A DNA stretch of 64,000 nucleotides, taken from Dichotomicrobium thermohalophilum (GTDB lineage: Bacteria > Pseudomonadota > Alphaproteobacteria > Rhizobiales > Rhodomicrobiaceae). The stretch's first letter is position 1. Each line of letters starts with the position of its first letter. This document shows, piece by piece, positions 44,064 to 53,724 of this stretch. Below the pieces are notes generated by a model. That model was not told where the DNA came from. It did not search any database and worked only from the letters and a program-made list of their open reading frames with translations. The position numbers were made by a program, and so were the translations under genes. Where the stretch lies: NCBI RefSeq assembly GCF_003550175.1, contig NZ_QXDF01000004.1:62001-126000 (forward strand). The letters run 5' to 3'.

Positions 44064-45110
44064 ATGGGATCGAATGAGACCGGCACCCCGCCGCGGCCAC
44101 GCCCCAGGCTTGACGCATACGTGACCGGCGTACGCGACGGTGACCGCGCCATGCTGGCGCGCGCCATTACGCTTATCGAAAGCCGCCAACGGCGCGACCG
44201 CGCCGCCGCGGCCAAGCTGTTGCAGAGGCTTCTGCCCCATACCGGCGGGGCCTATCGCATCGGGCTGACCGGCTCGCCCGGCGCGGGAAAATCCACGACC
44301 ATCGACCAGCTCGGCACCAACCTGACTGCACGGGGGCACCGCGTCGCCGTGCTCGCCGTCGACCCCACCTCGCAGCGCACCGGCGGCTCGATCCTCGGCG
44401 ACAAGACGCGCATGGCCAGGCTCGCCGCAGATGATCAAGCCTTCATTCGTCCATCGCCCTCAGCGGGCACGCTCGGCGGCGTCACGCGCACCACACGCGA
44501 AACGATGCTGCTCTGCGAAGCGGCCGGGTTCGATGTCATCATCGTCGAGACGGTCGGCGTGGGGCAGTCGGAGGTCGCGGTCGCCAACATGGTCGATTTC
44601 TTCCTCGTCCTGCTGCTGCCTGGCGCCGGCGACGACCTGCAGGGCCTGAAGAAGGGCGTGCTAGAACTGGCCGACATGATCGCTGTCAACAAGGCCGACG
44701 GCGATAATGTCGACCGCGCCCGCCGAACCGCAAACGACTACCGGAATGCGCTGCAAATTCTGACCCCGCCAAGCCCGAACTGGCGCGCACCGGTCATCAC
44801 GATATCGGGCCTGCAGAACATCGGGCTAGACGCTTTGTGGCATCAGATCGAAAGCTATCACGACACGATGACCAAATCCGGCGAGTGGCAGGAGAAGCGC
44901 CGGGAACAGGCGGTGGCGTGGATGCATGATCTGATCGAGGCGCGCCTGCGTCAGGCGCTGACCGATGACCCGGCGATTGCCGAGAAACTGAAGGGCCTGG
45001 AGGCGCGCGTGCGCGCTGGCGAGCTCGTGCCGAGCCTGGCGGCGGAAGAGATTGCGTCCGCCCTGGGGCTCAGCGCGCTCGCGACGGGAACGGCGGAGGG
45101 GGAGAGGTGA
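44064..45110 (+). CDS. meaB: Methylmalonyl-CoA mutase-associated GTPase MeaB (ArgK family)
   Basis: 348 aa from ATG 44064. G3E-family GTPase with P-loop GLTGSPGAGKS (67-77), the family motif VDPTSQRTGGSILGDKTRM, the Walker B/switch region IIVETVGVGQSE and specificity motif NKADG. MeaB protects and reloads B12-dependent methylmalonyl-CoA (or related) mutases. No mutase gene is in the window. The frame stays open upstream to 43926, but the extra residues are not MeaB-like. Its TGA overlaps the GTG start of the pcp-like gene. Together with mcl it suggests that this organism handles C3/C5 CoA acids. Confidence 0.94.
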   Translation: MGSNETGTPPRPRPRLDAYVTGVRDGDRAMLARAITLIESRQRRDRAAAAKLLQRLLPHTGGAYRIGLTGSPGAGKSTTIDQLGTNLTARGHRVAVLAVDPTSQRTGGSILGDKTRMARLAADDQAFIRPSPSAGTLGGVTRTTRETMLLCEAAGFDVIIVETVGVGQSEVAVANMVDFFLVLLLPGAGDDLQGLKKGVLELADMIAVNKADGDNVDRARRTANDYRNALQILTPPSPNWRAPVITISGLQNIGLDALWHQIESYHDTMTKSGEWQEKRREQAVAWMHDLIEARLRQALTDDPAIAEKLKGLEARVRAGELVPSLAAEEIASALGLSALATGTAEGER

Positions 45111-45712
45111 GCGCGTCGGGGATGCTGGTCACCGGGTTCGGCCCGTTTCCCGGCGTGGGGTGGAACCCTTCGGGCTGGCTGGTGCAGACGCTGGCGCGAA
45201 CACATGCGCGCCCGCTGACGGGTGCGGTGCTGCCGGTGAGTTGGCAAAGCGCCTGGGCCGCGCTGGAACCGCTGCTGGAGGCAGCGCGACCGCGTCAGGT
45301 GATCCTGTTTGGCGTCTCGCAGGAGGCAACCGGCTTCTGTCTGGAAAAGCGGGCCTACAACGCGCGCGGGCCTCATGCCGATGTGGACGGCGCGTCGCCC
45401 AAGGATCACCGATTGCTGCCGTCGCCGGTCGAGACCCTCAACGCGACGCTGCCGCTTGAGCCGATCGCCTCGACCGTAGCGGCGGCGGACATTCCCGTCG
45501 CCCTGTCGGAAGATCCAGGCCGCTACCTGTGCAACGCCCTGTTCTTTCATACCCTGCACTGGGCGCACGGCACCTCAACCCGCGTCGGCTTCGTCCATAT
45601 CCCTCACATCGCCGAGTCGGGGCCACTCACGCGCGCTCAGGCCTTGAGAGGCGCGCGGCTCATCGTCGAAACCGCCGCACGTGCCGAGCAAACCGCACCC
45701 GTTACCGCCTGA
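45107..45712 (+). CDS. Pyrrolidone-carboxylate peptidase family protein (C15)
   Basis: 201 aa with a GTG start overlapping the meaB stop. The C15 fold opens VTGFGPFPGVGWNPSGWL, and the catalytic Glu80 (FCLEKRAYN), Cys142 (GRYLCNALFF) and His (VHIPHI, 164 or 167) are present, so an active pyroglutamyl aminopeptidase is plausible. The region between 100 and 135 is shorter than in Bacillus Pcp. Removal of N-terminal pyroglutamate from peptides is the family activity; the link with meaB is probably only positional. Confidence 0.85.
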   Translation: MSASGMLVTGFGPFPGVGWNPSGWLVQTLARTHARPLTGAVLPVSWQSAWAALEPLLEAARPRQVILFGVSQEATGFCLEKRAYNARGPHADVDGASPKDHRLLPSPVETLNATLPLEPIASTVAAADIPVALSEDPGRYLCNALFFHTLHWAHGTSTRVGFVHIPHIAESGPLTRAQALRGARLIVETAARAEQTAPVTA

Positions 45713-45725
45713 AGCACGGAATACC

Positions 45726-46847
45726 ATGTCACCAAACCCGCCGGCAGAACTTCGCGAGCGCTACCGTGAAATGCTTCAGTCCGGCGCGCTCCGGCCCGAC
45801 CCTGCGCAGGCGATGGCGGTGGAGAAGCTGCAACTTCTCGCCAACCGCATCGCGCGTTATCGCCGGCCGACACGCACCGACCCGCTGTCTTTCTTCACCC
45901 GCAAGCGCGGCGAAGTGCCTTACGGGCTTTACATCTTCGGCGGCGTCGGCGGCGGCAAGACGATGCTGATGGACCTGTTCTTTGACAGCGTCGACATCCG
46001 CGAGAAGCGGCGCGACCACTTCCACGCCTTCATGGCCGAAGTGCATGAGCGTGCCGCGCATTTCCGCAAGACGGCGAAAGGCGACCCGATCGAGCAGGTG
46101 GCCAAGGAGATCGCCAAGGACACGCGCCTGCTGTGCTTCGACGAGTTTCACGTCACTGACATCGCCGACGCCATGATTCTGGGGCGGCTGTTCAACGTGC
46201 TGTTCGAGACCGGCCTCGTGCTGGTGGCGACCTCCAACGTGCCGCCGCGCGATCTCTACAAGGACGGGCTGAACCGCAACCTGTTCGAGCCGTTCATCGC
46301 CGAGCTGGAGCAGCGCGTGGAGGTTCTGGAGCTGTCCTCGGCGCGGGATTACCGGCTGGAAAAGCTGTCCGGTTCGCCGCTCTACTTTTACCCGCTTGAT
46401 GAAGACGCGCGCGCACGGATCGAGGCGCTCTGGATCAGCCTGACCGGTACGGAACGCGGCGAGCCCCGCGAGATCGCCGTGGCTGGGCGCTGCCTGGATG
46501 TCCCCGAGGCGGCAATGGGCGCGGCGCGCTTTACGTTTGCTGATCTGTGCGAGCAGCCGCTCGGGGCAAACGACTATCTGGCGCTGGCCCGCGACTTTCA
46601 TACCATTTTCGTTGAAGGCGTGCCCGTGATGGGGCCGGAAAAGCGCAACGAGGCCCGCCGCTTCATCACCTTGATCGACGCGTTGTACGACGCCGGCACA
46701 GGGCTGATCATGACAGCCGACGCGGAACCCGAAGCGCTCTATGAAGCCGGCGACGGCGCCTTGCTTTTCGAGCGCACCGTCTCGCGTCTGATGGAGATGC
46801 GCACCAGCGATTATCTCTCACGCGGCCGCCGGCTGACGCATTCGTGA
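45726..46847 (+). CDS. zapE: Cell division protein ZapE (AFG1-like ATPase)
   Basis: 373 aa from ATG 45726. Features of the AFG1/LACE1 family: GLYIFGGVGGGKTMLMDLF (68-86, Walker A), RRDHFHAFMAEVH, the Walker B LLCFDEFHVTDIADAMILGRL, and TSNVPPRDLYKDGLNR. ZapE interacts with the Z ring in E. coli and is needed under low oxygen or high temperature; mitochondrial homologues act in protein quality control. In many Alphaproteobacteria it lies next to mdh/suc genes; here it stands between a Pcp homologue and a symporter. Confidence 0.95.
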   Translation: MSPNPPAELRERYREMLQSGALRPDPAQAMAVEKLQLLANRIARYRRPTRTDPLSFFTRKRGEVPYGLYIFGGVGGGKTMLMDLFFDSVDIREKRRDHFHAFMAEVHERAAHFRKTAKGDPIEQVAKEIAKDTRLLCFDEFHVTDIADAMILGRLFNVLFETGLVLVATSNVPPRDLYKDGLNRNLFEPFIAELEQRVEVLELSSARDYRLEKLSGSPLYFYPLDEDARARIEALWISLTGTERGEPREIAVAGRCLDVPEAAMGAARFTFADLCEQPLGANDYLALARDFHTIFVEGVPVMGPEKRNEARRFITLIDALYDAGTGLIMTADAEPEALYEAGDGALLFERTVSRLMEMRTSDYLSRGRRLTHS

Positions 46848-46919
46848 ACACTTGTCACTTCGCGCCGCACTGACGCTCATGCTCAAGTTCGAGCGGTCCC
46901 AACGGCAAGGGTGTGCCTC

Positions 46920-48314
46920 ATGACCGAAATCCTTGTGACCGCGCTGGCCGCGCTGATCCTGCTGAGCTTCTTCGTCGCGCCGCTTGCGCGCGACAGCCAG
47001 AGCTTTTATCGCGGCTGGGCCGAAGGCGGACGCCCGCCGGGCGTGCTCACGCTCACCTTCTCGCAGGTCACGACGTGGATCTTCGCCCGCTCGCTGCTGA
47101 CCGCGGCGATCCTCGGCTTTTATTTCGGCATCGCCGGCGGCATCGCCTACGCGGCCTATTACCTTTCGTTCCTGACCGGCTGGGCCATCGTTGACCAACT
47201 CCGCTTTCGCCACGGCGCGCGCAGCATCCAGGATTTCATGCGCGAACGCTTCGGCACGCTGGGTACCAGCAGCTACAACTTCCTGATCGCGCTGCGCCTC
47301 ATCAGCGAGGTTTTCGCAAATCTTCTGGTCGTCGGGATCATCTTCGGCACCGCCGGCTCGACCATCTATCTGCTGGCGGTCTGCGTCACCACGCTGGTCA
47401 CCCTCGCCTATTCGATGATCGGCGGCCTGCGCGCCTCGCTGCGCACCGACGTTCTGCAAATGAGCCTGTTCCTCGCACTGATGGTGCTCATCATGTTCGC
47501 GCTGATCGATCTTCCCGCGACCTCCGTCGCGGCGATCGGCGCAAGCAGCCCCCTGGTCCTCGAAAACGGCTGGAATCTGCTGCTGGTGGCGCTTTTGCAG
47601 GTGTGGAGCTACCCGATGCACGACCCGGTGATGATGGATCGCGGCTTCATCGCGGACCGCCGCACCACGCGGGCGAGCTTCCTGCACGCGGCGTGGATCA
47701 GCGTCATCTGTATCCTCGGCTTTTCGCTGCTGGGCGTTATCGCCGGCGTGGAAGCGCAGCAGGGCGAGGAGATGATGGCTGTGCTCGCCAGGCTGCTGGG
47801 CGACACAACGATGACCCTCGTCAACCTCGCGCTCGTTCTGTCGGCGGTCTCCACGCTCGATTCCACGTTCTCCAGCGCCGCGAAGCTGGCCGTGGCCGAC
47901 ATGCGCATCGGCCAGCCGACGGTCGCTAACGGGCGCATCGCCATGGCGCTGTTCGCGCTCGGCGGGTTGGTGTTTCTCGCGCTCGGGACCGACGACCTCT
48001 ATGCCGCCGTCGCGGTCAGCGGCACGGCCTCACTATTCCTTGCGCCGGTGATCTTCTTCTCGATCTGGGGCAACATGGCCATCCCGCGGTGGAGCTATCT
48101 GACCGCCTTCATTGCGGCGATCGCGGGCGCGGCGCTTTATTACGCGGAAAGCGGCGGACACGCCGACATCATCGCTCCGCTCACCGGCATTACGATCAAA
48201 TACAACAAGTTGCTGCTGATCTCCGCGACCGTCATGATCATCGGCAACGGCGCGTTCGCGCTTGGGGCATGGTTGAGGCGGCCAGCCACGGCAAAGCCTG
48301 CGGATACGGCCTGA
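46920..48314 (+). CDS. Sodium:solute symporter family protein
   Basis: 464 aa from ATG 46920 (GTG 46911 is the alternative). About 12-13 hydrophobic helices with the SSS layout; GGLRASLRTDVLQMSLFLALMVL (about 180-202) is the SSS signature region with the sodium-site serine/threonines, and VLSAVSTLDSTFSSAAKLAVAD (about 304-325) matches the conserved TM8 sodium-2 motif. The N-terminal SFYRGWAEGGRPPGVL is found in a bacterial subgroup of unknown substrate. No neighbouring enzyme hints at the substrate. Confidence 0.88.
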   Translation: MTEILVTALAALILLSFFVAPLARDSQSFYRGWAEGGRPPGVLTLTFSQVTTWIFARSLLTAAILGFYFGIAGGIAYAAYYLSFLTGWAIVDQLRFRHGARSIQDFMRERFGTLGTSSYNFLIALRLISEVFANLLVVGIIFGTAGSTIYLLAVCVTTLVTLAYSMIGGLRASLRTDVLQMSLFLALMVLIMFALIDLPATSVAAIGASSPLVLENGWNLLLVALLQVWSYPMHDPVMMDRGFIADRRTTRASFLHAAWISVICILGFSLLGVIAGVEAQQGEEMMAVLARLLGDTTMTLVNLALVLSAVSTLDSTFSSAAKLAVADMRIGQPTVANGRIAMALFALGGLVFLALGTDDLYAAVAVSGTASLFLAPVIFFSIWGNMAIPRWSYLTAFIAAIAGAALYYAESGGHADIIAPLTGITIKYNKLLLISATVMIIGNGAFALGAWLRRPATAKPADTA

Positions 48315-48400
48315 GAGGCGGTGGTTTGCGCTTGCGCCGCAGGCCAGGATTTTGAAAGATCGCGGCGTTTTGCCATCCAGCCAATGCCGGTGAGCCCGCC

Positions 48401-49162
48401 GTGAAAAAATTCATCCGCGAGCTTTATTACGGGACGCATCCCTATTCCCGCGCGTTTCGCTTCACGCTGCTGGCGATCGACACGGCGACGCTGATCTATT
48501 TCATAGCCGTTACGGCGCTGCCGCCGTCAGACATCTACCGGACGATCGACATCGGCATCGGCCTTTATATCGGGCTCGACCTGCTGGCGCGGTTCATCGC
48601 CTCGACCAGCGCGCGCGTCTATTTCCGCGAGATCAGCACCTGGACCGACGTGGCTGTGCTCGCCTCGCTGCTGGTCCCGGCCGCAGCGGAAGACTATCTC
48701 TTTCTGCGCATCCTGCGGATCTTCCGGCTGCTGCGCTCGTACCACATGCTGCGCGACCTGCGTGAGCTCTACCCCTTCTTCCGGCGGCACGAAGAGGTCA
48801 TCAACAGCGTCTTCAACCTGCTGGTCTTCGTGTTCGTGATCTCGGCGCTGGTGTTCGTGCTCCAGCACCGCACGAACGAGGGCATCAACAACTATCTCGA
48901 CGCCCTTTATTTCACCGTCACGGCGCTGACGACCACCGGCTTCGGCGACATCGTGCTGCAGGGCACGGTCGGACGGCTGTTGGCAGTCGTCATCCTTGTG
49001 TTCGGGGTGGGCCTGTTCCTGCGGCTCTTGCAGGTCATCTTCCGGCCCAGCAAGGTGCACTACACCTGCCCGGACTGCGGCCTGAACCAGCACGATGCCG
49101 ACGCCGTGCACTGCAAGCACTGCGGACGCGTGCTCAACATCGAGACATCAGGCGGGACCTAG
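48401..49162 (+). CDS. Voltage-gated-type potassium channel with C-terminal zinc ribbon
   Basis: 253 aa, GTG start. Six hydrophobic segments; S4-like helix LFLRILRIFRLLRSYHMLRDLREL (100-123) has arginines at every third position. The pore loop and filter LDALYFTVTALTTTGFGDIV has TTGFG (178-182) instead of the usual TVGYG, within the range of K+ channels. After S6 a short linker carries a zinc ribbon CPDC...CKHC (Cys223, 226, 238, 241). The channel would conduct K+ across the inner membrane; the ribbon might sense metal or redox state or mediate assembly. It follows the symporter by 86 bp on the same strand. Confidence 0.88.
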   Translation: MKKFIRELYYGTHPYSRAFRFTLLAIDTATLIYFIAVTALPPSDIYRTIDIGIGLYIGLDLLARFIASTSARVYFREISTWTDVAVLASLLVPAAAEDYLFLRILRIFRLLRSYHMLRDLRELYPFFRRHEEVINSVFNLLVFVFVISALVFVLQHRTNEGINNYLDALYFTVTALTTTGFGDIVLQGTVGRLLAVVILVFGVGLFLRLLQVIFRPSKVHYTCPDCGLNQHDADAVHCKHCGRVLNIETSGGT

Positions 49163-49163
49163 C

Positions 49164-49856
49164 CTAGCGCAGCTCCGCGTTGGCGGCGGCGACCGACCCG
49201 CGACCCAGCCGCGGTGTTAGCGACACCCATAGCTGCGGCGAGCGATAGGACTGGCGCTTGATGAAGGTATAGGGCACGTCGCGCCAGAGGAGGATCCGCG
49301 AGTGCTTGTTATCCAGGACGAAGTCGCCCTGGGCCGTGCGCACGGTCAGCACAGCATGGCCGTCGCCCTGCTCGTCGAGCACCACGGTGATCAGCAGCGC
49401 GCTTTCCGGCCAGCCGCGCTTGATGAGTTCGCGGCGCTTCAGCAACACGTAGTCCTCGCAGTCACCGGCGCTGTCCGGCATCGTCCAGTACTCCTCGACA
49501 CCGTAGAGTTCGCGGTCCGTCTTCGGCGCCACCGTGTCATTGATGTAGCTGTTCACGGCATTGAGCATGATCCAGCGGTCGGCGGTCAGATCGAGGCGCC
49601 CGGCTCCGCCAGAGGCGCGGCGCACCGTGGACTGTGACCGGCATTCGTCGGCTTGCCGGCGGCAGAAGTCGACGTAGCCGGGCGGCGCATTGGTCAGGCC
49701 GTGGATGGGCATGGTCACGCGCCCGGACCGCGGCTGCGGGAGCGCGCTTTTGTGAATAATCGTTTCGCTGTCGAACGCTGCCGCATCCTGCCGCGCCCCA
49801 GTCCACGCGATCAAACCCAGAAGCAGCGCAAGCGCAACCCAACGCATGACGAGCAT
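49164..49856 (-). CDS. Transglutaminase-like cysteine protease (BTLCP, LapG type)
   Basis: 230 aa (ATG 49856; ATG 49847 is also possible). Signal peptide at about 1-27 (RWVALALLLGLIAWTGARQDAAA). The catalytic triad of the PF06035 family is present: Cys133 in AGDCEDYVLLKRREL, His167 in GDGHAVLTV and Asp182 in VLDNKH. LapG, the best known member, is a periplasmic calcium-dependent protease that releases biofilm adhesins and is regulated by LapD. No lapD or large adhesin gene is nearby, so the target is unknown. Convergent with the K+ channel gene, one base apart. Confidence 0.9.
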   Translation of the reverse strand: MLVMRWVALALLLGLIAWTGARQDAAAFDSETIIHKSALPQPRSGRVTMPIHGLTNAPPGYVDFCRRQADECRSQSTVRRASGGAGRLDLTADRWIMLNAVNSYINDTVAPKTDRELYGVEEYWTMPDSAGDCEDYVLLKRRELIKRGWPESALLITVVLDEQGDGHAVLTVRTAQGDFVLDNKHSRILLWRDVPYTFIKRQSYRSPQLWVSLTPRLGRGSVAAANAELR

Positions 49857-49948
49857 CCTCTCCGAACAAACTTCGGCAAAGGATGCCAGACAGGCATTGA
49901 ACGAGAGCTAAACCGCCCTGGAAAAACTTATGAAGTTTGCGCAGGAGC

Positions 49949-50569
49949 TTAGATGGACAGTTCCCGCTTCTCGGCCACGCTGCCGTCGGCATCGATCTTG
50001 TAGACGATCGGCACGCCGGTGGCGAGATTGAGTTGGGTGACTTCGTCGCGGGACAGGTCGTCGAGCTTCATGATCAGCGCGCGCAGCGAGTTACCGTGCG
50101 CTGACACGATGACGTCCTTGCCCTCTTTCACGAGCGGGAGGATTTTGTCTTCGTAATAGGGCAAGACGCGCTCGGCGGTGTCCTTCAGGCTTTCGCCGCC
50201 GGGCGGCGGCGTGTCGTAGGAGCGGCGCCAGATGTGCACCTGCTCCTCGCCCCAGCGCTCACGCGCCGCGTCCTTGTTCAGCCCGGCGAGATCGCCGTAG
50301 TCGCGCTCGTTCAGCGCCTGGTCGCGCTCAATCGGGATATCCGTCTGCCCAAGCTCTTCCAGAATGATGTCCAGTGTGTGCTGGGCGCGTTTCAGCGCGC
50401 TCGTAAATGCAATATCGAACGTGAAGCCGGCCTCTTTCAACGCGTGCCCGGCCTTGCGCGCCTCCTCGACGCCGCGCTCGCTCAGCTCAACGTCGCGCCA
50501 GCCCGTGAACAGGTTCAGCTTGTTCCATTCGCTTTCGCCGTGACGAACGAGCACCAGCATGAAATTCAT
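49949..50569 (-). CDS. gpmA: 2,3-bisphosphoglycerate-dependent phosphoglycerate mutase
   Basis: 206 aa, the short alphaproteobacterial form. Catalytic [16 protein letters not shown] (9-24) with the phosphohistidine, [27 protein letters not shown] and [11 protein letters not shown] with the second histidine. Interconverts 2- and 3-phosphoglycerate. It is encoded 40 bp after dapB on the minus strand, a gene order common in Alphaproteobacteria. Confidence 0.97.
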   Translation of the reverse strand: MNFMLVLVRHGESEWNKLNLFTGWRDVELSERGVEEARKAGHALKEAGFTFDIAFTSALKRAQHTLDIILEELGQTDIPIERDQALNERDYGDLAGLNKDAARERWGEEQVHIWRRSYDTPPPGGESLKDTAERVLPYYEDKILPLVKEGKDVIVSAHGNSLRALIMKLDDLSRDEVTQLNLATGVPIVYKIDADGSVAEKRELSI

Positions 50570-50609
50570 CTACCTCCCGAAAAGTACCGGCCGGGCCGGC
50601 CTCAATACG

Positions 50610-51416
50610 TTATAGGCCGAGCACGTCGCGCATGGAATAGATGCCGGGCGGCTTGCCGCGCGCCCATAGCGCAGCTTTCACCGCACCGCGCGCGAAAATC
50701 TGCCGGTCGGTCGCCCGGTGCGTAAGTTCGACCCGCTCACCCTGCCCGGCAAACACCACCGTGTGCTCGCCCACGACATCGCCGCCGCGCAGCGTCGCAA
50801 AACCAATGTCGCCGCTTTGGCGTGGGCCGGTATGCCCTTCGCGGGCCTTGACGGCATGCTCGGAAAGCGCGACCTGCCGACCGCTGGCCGCGGCCTCACC
50901 CAGCATCAGCGCGGTGCCTGAGGGCGCGTCGACCTTGTAACGATGATGCATCTCGACGATTTCGATGTCGTAGTCCTGGTCGAGCGCGGCGGCAACCTTC
51001 TCGGTCAACGCAGTCAACAGGTTGACCCCCAGGCTCATGTTCCCGGCCTTCACGATCGTGGCATGACGCGACGCGCTGGCGATGCGCTGCTCATCCGACT
51101 CGCCGAACCCTGTGGTTCCGATCACGTGAACGATGCGCCCCTGGGCGGCCAAACCGGCGTATTCAGCCGTGGCGTTGGGGCTGGTGAAATCGAGAATACC
51201 CTCGCAACGCGTGAACAGCTCCAGCGGATCGTCGGTCACATGGATGCCGAGAGCCCCCACCCCGGCCAGTTCGCCCAAGTCTTTCCCGATGGCTTCGGAG
51301 CCGGCCGCCTCGGTCCCGCCGACCAGCGTGGACTGCGGCGACTCATGCACCGCGCGGATGAGCGCACGCCCCATGCGTCCCGCTGCGCCCATGACGGCAA
51401 GCCGCATCTCGCTCAT
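50610..51416 (-). CDS. dapB: 4-hydroxy-tetrahydrodipicolinate reductase
   Basis: 268 aa. Rossmann [17 protein letters not shown] (4-20), the catalytic [21 protein letters not shown] with the DapB signature histidines and lysine, and [26 protein letters not shown] at the C-terminus. Acts in lysine and diaminopimelate synthesis, hence in peptidoglycan. Lies 11 bp after ppa and 40 bp before gpmA, all on the minus strand. Confidence 0.97.
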   Translation of the reverse strand: MSEMRLAVMGAAGRMGRALIRAVHESPQSTLVGGTEAAGSEAIGKDLGELAGVGALGIHVTDDPLELFTRCEGILDFTSPNATAEYAGLAAQGRIVHVIGTTGFGESDEQRIASASRHATIVKAGNMSLGVNLLTALTEKVAAALDQDYDIEIVEMHHRYKVDAPSGTALMLGEAAASGRQVALSEHAVKAREGHTGPRQSGDIGFATLRGGDVVGEHTVVFAGQGERVELTHRATDRQIFARGAVKAALWARGKPPGIYSMRDVLGL

Positions 51417-51427
51417 TGCGCCCCTCG

Positions 51428-51967
51428 TCAGACTGTGAGGCCGGATTTGCCGGCTTCAATTGCCTTCAGGATCAGTTCGCGCGCCTCGGCATCGTCGCCC
51501 CAGCGGGTGATCTCCACCCATTTCCCATCTTCCAGGTCCTTGTAGCGCTGGAAAAAGTGGGCGATCCGGCGCATCAGCATCTCCGGCAGGTCGCGATAGC
51601 TGTCGATGTTGTTGTACATCGCCGAAACGCGGCCGGACGGCACCGCGACGATCTTTTCATCCGCGCCGGCCTCATCGCGCATGTAGAGAACGCCGACGGG
51701 CCGGCAGTTCATCACCGCGCCAGGGATGAGTTGGCGCTGATTGGCGATCAGGACATCCACAGGGTCCCCGTCATCCGACAGGGTGTGCGGGACGAAACCG
51801 TAGTTCCCGGGATAGCGCATCTCCGTGTAGAGCACGCGGTCGACGAACAGCGTGCCCGACGCCTTGTCCATCTCGTACTTGATGGGTTCGCCGCCGATGG
51901 GAACCTCGATGACGACATTGACGTCATGCGGCGGATGATCGCCGATGGGGATGGCATCGATACGCAT
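51428..51967 (-). CDS. ppa: Inorganic pyrophosphatase, family I
   Basis: 179 aa. Family I signature: [56 protein letters not shown] (19-74), which contains the DxDPxD-like metal-binding aspartates, and later [12 protein letters not shown]. Hydrolyses the pyrophosphate formed in biosynthesis. First of the ppa-dapB-gpmA run. Confidence 0.97.
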   Translation of the reverse strand: MRIDAIPIGDHPPHDVNVVIEVPIGGEPIKYEMDKASGTLFVDRVLYTEMRYPGNYGFVPHTLSDDGDPVDVLIANQRQLIPGAVMNCRPVGVLYMRDEAGADEKIVAVPSGRVSAMYNNIDSYRDLPEMLMRRIAHFFQRYKDLEDGKWVEITRWGDDAEARELILKAIEAGKSGLTV

Positions 51968-52065
51968 GGCAGACGCCTTTCTCGTGGTGGCTTGAAACTG
52001 CCATGGTGTGTTGCAACTTCCACGCGCCCCGTCAAGCGCGACCGTGCCGGACCGGTCGCCGGGAC

Positions 52066-52099
52066 GAAAAGGCCGGCCCGGAGATCACCCCGGACCGGC
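52066..52099 (-). terminator. Likely Rho-independent terminator downstream of the DmdA/GcvT-like gene
   Basis: Read on the minus strand, CCGGTCCGGGG and CTCCGGGCCGG form a stem with one or two mismatches around a short loop, followed by CCTTTTCG. It lies 49-82 bp past the stop of the minus-strand demethylase gene and before ppa, where a transcript end is expected. Confidence 0.5.
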
Positions 52100-52147
52100 G
52101 GAGAGGAGACGACCCAGCAACCGTGAGAGCGTGCTCGGTGTAGCGGC

Positions 52148-53497
52148 CTAGTAGGCCCAGTCGCGGCCGCGTGCCTTGGCGCGCTCGCGTGCGCTCGGAT
52201 TGACCGACGGGCGGAACGGCACTTCCACCACCTCGGCCGCGACCGGCTCACCAGAACGCTCGGTATAGGCTTCCGGCACCTCGACCAGCAGCCGCGTGCC
52301 AAGCTCGGACAGCCGGTGGGGAACCCAGCACAGCGCGATGTTCGTCTGTAGCTCCGGGGACCACCATGGCGACGTGACATAGCCGACACGCCCGCCTTCA
52401 GGCTCGGAGATCAACCAGAAGTCATTGGCGTAGTCGGTGATCGGCTGGCCGCCCAGCTTGATGCCAACCATGCGCATCTTGAAGGGGAACCCGCCCTCGT
52501 CGATGATCTTGCGCTGGCGCTCAAGCTCTTCCTTGCCGATATAATCCGCCTGCTTCTTGCGCGGCACCTGATAGGCCAGGTTGACCTGGAACGGCGAAGT
52601 CTCGCTGTCCATGTCCTGACCCCAGGACAGAATGCCTGCGGCCACGCGGCGGTGGTGGGCCGGGGCGATCACGCGCAGGCCATAGCTCGCGCCCGCGCCG
52701 CGCACGGCGTACCAGACGGCCTCGGCGTGGATGGTGCTGTCGTAGGTGTAGATTTCGTAGCCCTTCTCCCCGGTGAAGCCGGTCTGGCTGACGATCACGT
52801 CGGCACCGGCCAGCTTGCCACGCATCAGGCCGTAATACGGCATTGTGCGGACTTCATCACCGAACAGCTCGGCCATCAGGTCTTCCGAGAGCGGCCCCTG
52901 GATCTGTAGCGGCGACACGTCGATCTCGGCGATGTCCACGTCGAACTTCTTGCCGACATTGACGCCTTGCAGCCACAGCATCAGGTCGCTGTCGGAGATC
53001 GAGAACCAGAACTCATCGTTCTCCAGCCGGAGCAGCACGGGGTCGTTCAGGATGCCGCCCTTCTCGTTGCAGAGAATGGCGTATTTGCCGTGCATCGGCT
53101 TGATCTTGGTGGCGTCGCGCGTGATCACATAGTTGACGAACGCCTCGGCGTCCGGGCCTTTCACGCGGATCTGACGCTCAACCGCGACGTTCCACATTGT
53201 CACGCGGTTCACCAGCGCGTCGTACTCGGCCATCGCGCCGCCGTCCTCCGGGCGGACATAGCCGCGCGGGTGATACATGCGATTATAGACCGTCGCGCGC
53301 CAGCAGCCGGCTTCCACGGCGAGATGCCAGAACGGTGACTTCCGCACGCGGGTCGAGATCAGCATCTGCACGGGCGTCGGGCCGGACTGGCGCAGGTTGA
53401 TCGGGACATGACGATCCGACTGGTCGATGTCGGGAACGTTGGGATGGGAGCGGTTGGGCTCGGTTTCGCTTTCGCTCATTTCGGCCTTCTCCAGCAT
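52148..53497 (-). CDS. DmdA-like/GcvT-family tetrahydrofolate-dependent demethylase
   Basis: 449 aa from ATG 53497 (AAGGAAG 8 bp upstream; ATG 53479 also in frame). GcvT fold. The stretches LISTRVRKSPFW, VYNRMYHPRGY, WNVAVERQIRVKGPDAEAFVNYVITRDATKIKP and KGGILNDPVLLRLENDEFWFSISDSDL follow DMSP demethylase DmdA more closely than glycine-cleavage GcvT, as I recall those sequences. The protein is about 80 residues longer than DmdA: an N-terminal acidic tail and a basic C-terminal tail (NPSARERAKARGRDWAY). It should move a methyl group from a methylated osmolyte to THF. Neighbours are a dimethylglycine dehydrogenase-like and an MTHFR-like gene. DMSP is one possible substrate; it is not proven. 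Confidence 0.75.
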   Translation of the reverse strand: MLEKAEMSESETEPNRSHPNVPDIDQSDRHVPINLRQSGPTPVQMLISTRVRKSPFWHLAVEAGCWRATVYNRMYHPRGYVRPEDGGAMAEYDALVNRVTMWNVAVERQIRVKGPDAEAFVNYVITRDATKIKPMHGKYAILCNEKGGILNDPVLLRLENDEFWFSISDSDLMLWLQGVNVGKKFDVDIAEIDVSPLQIQGPLSEDLMAELFGDEVRTMPYYGLMRGKLAGADVIVSQTGFTGEKGYEIYTYDSTIHAEAVWYAVRGAGASYGLRVIAPAHHRRVAAGILSWGQDMDSETSPFQVNLAYQVPRKKQADYIGKEELERQRKIIDEGGFPFKMRMVGIKLGGQPITDYANDFWLISEPEGGRVGYVTSPWWSPELQTNIALCWVPHRLSELGTRLLVEVPEAYTERSGEPVAAEVVEVPFRPSVNPSARERAKARGRDWAY

Positions 53498-53724
53498 GGC
53501 GGACTTCCTTCTGCCTCGGACATTTATCTCGACGCATATGGTCACAAACCGCAGCGGCATATCGTCCCCAAAACGACTCTTTGACAGCTTGAAATCGGCC
53601 TTGCTGCACAGGGGGATAAAGCTGTCGTGTTTGCGGCGTGATAGGAGCGGCGCGAGTCGCAGTCTGCGGGGCGGTGGCAGCCGTCCCGGGGCATGATCGC
53701 GGAGCGAAACGAAGGACCGCAGAA

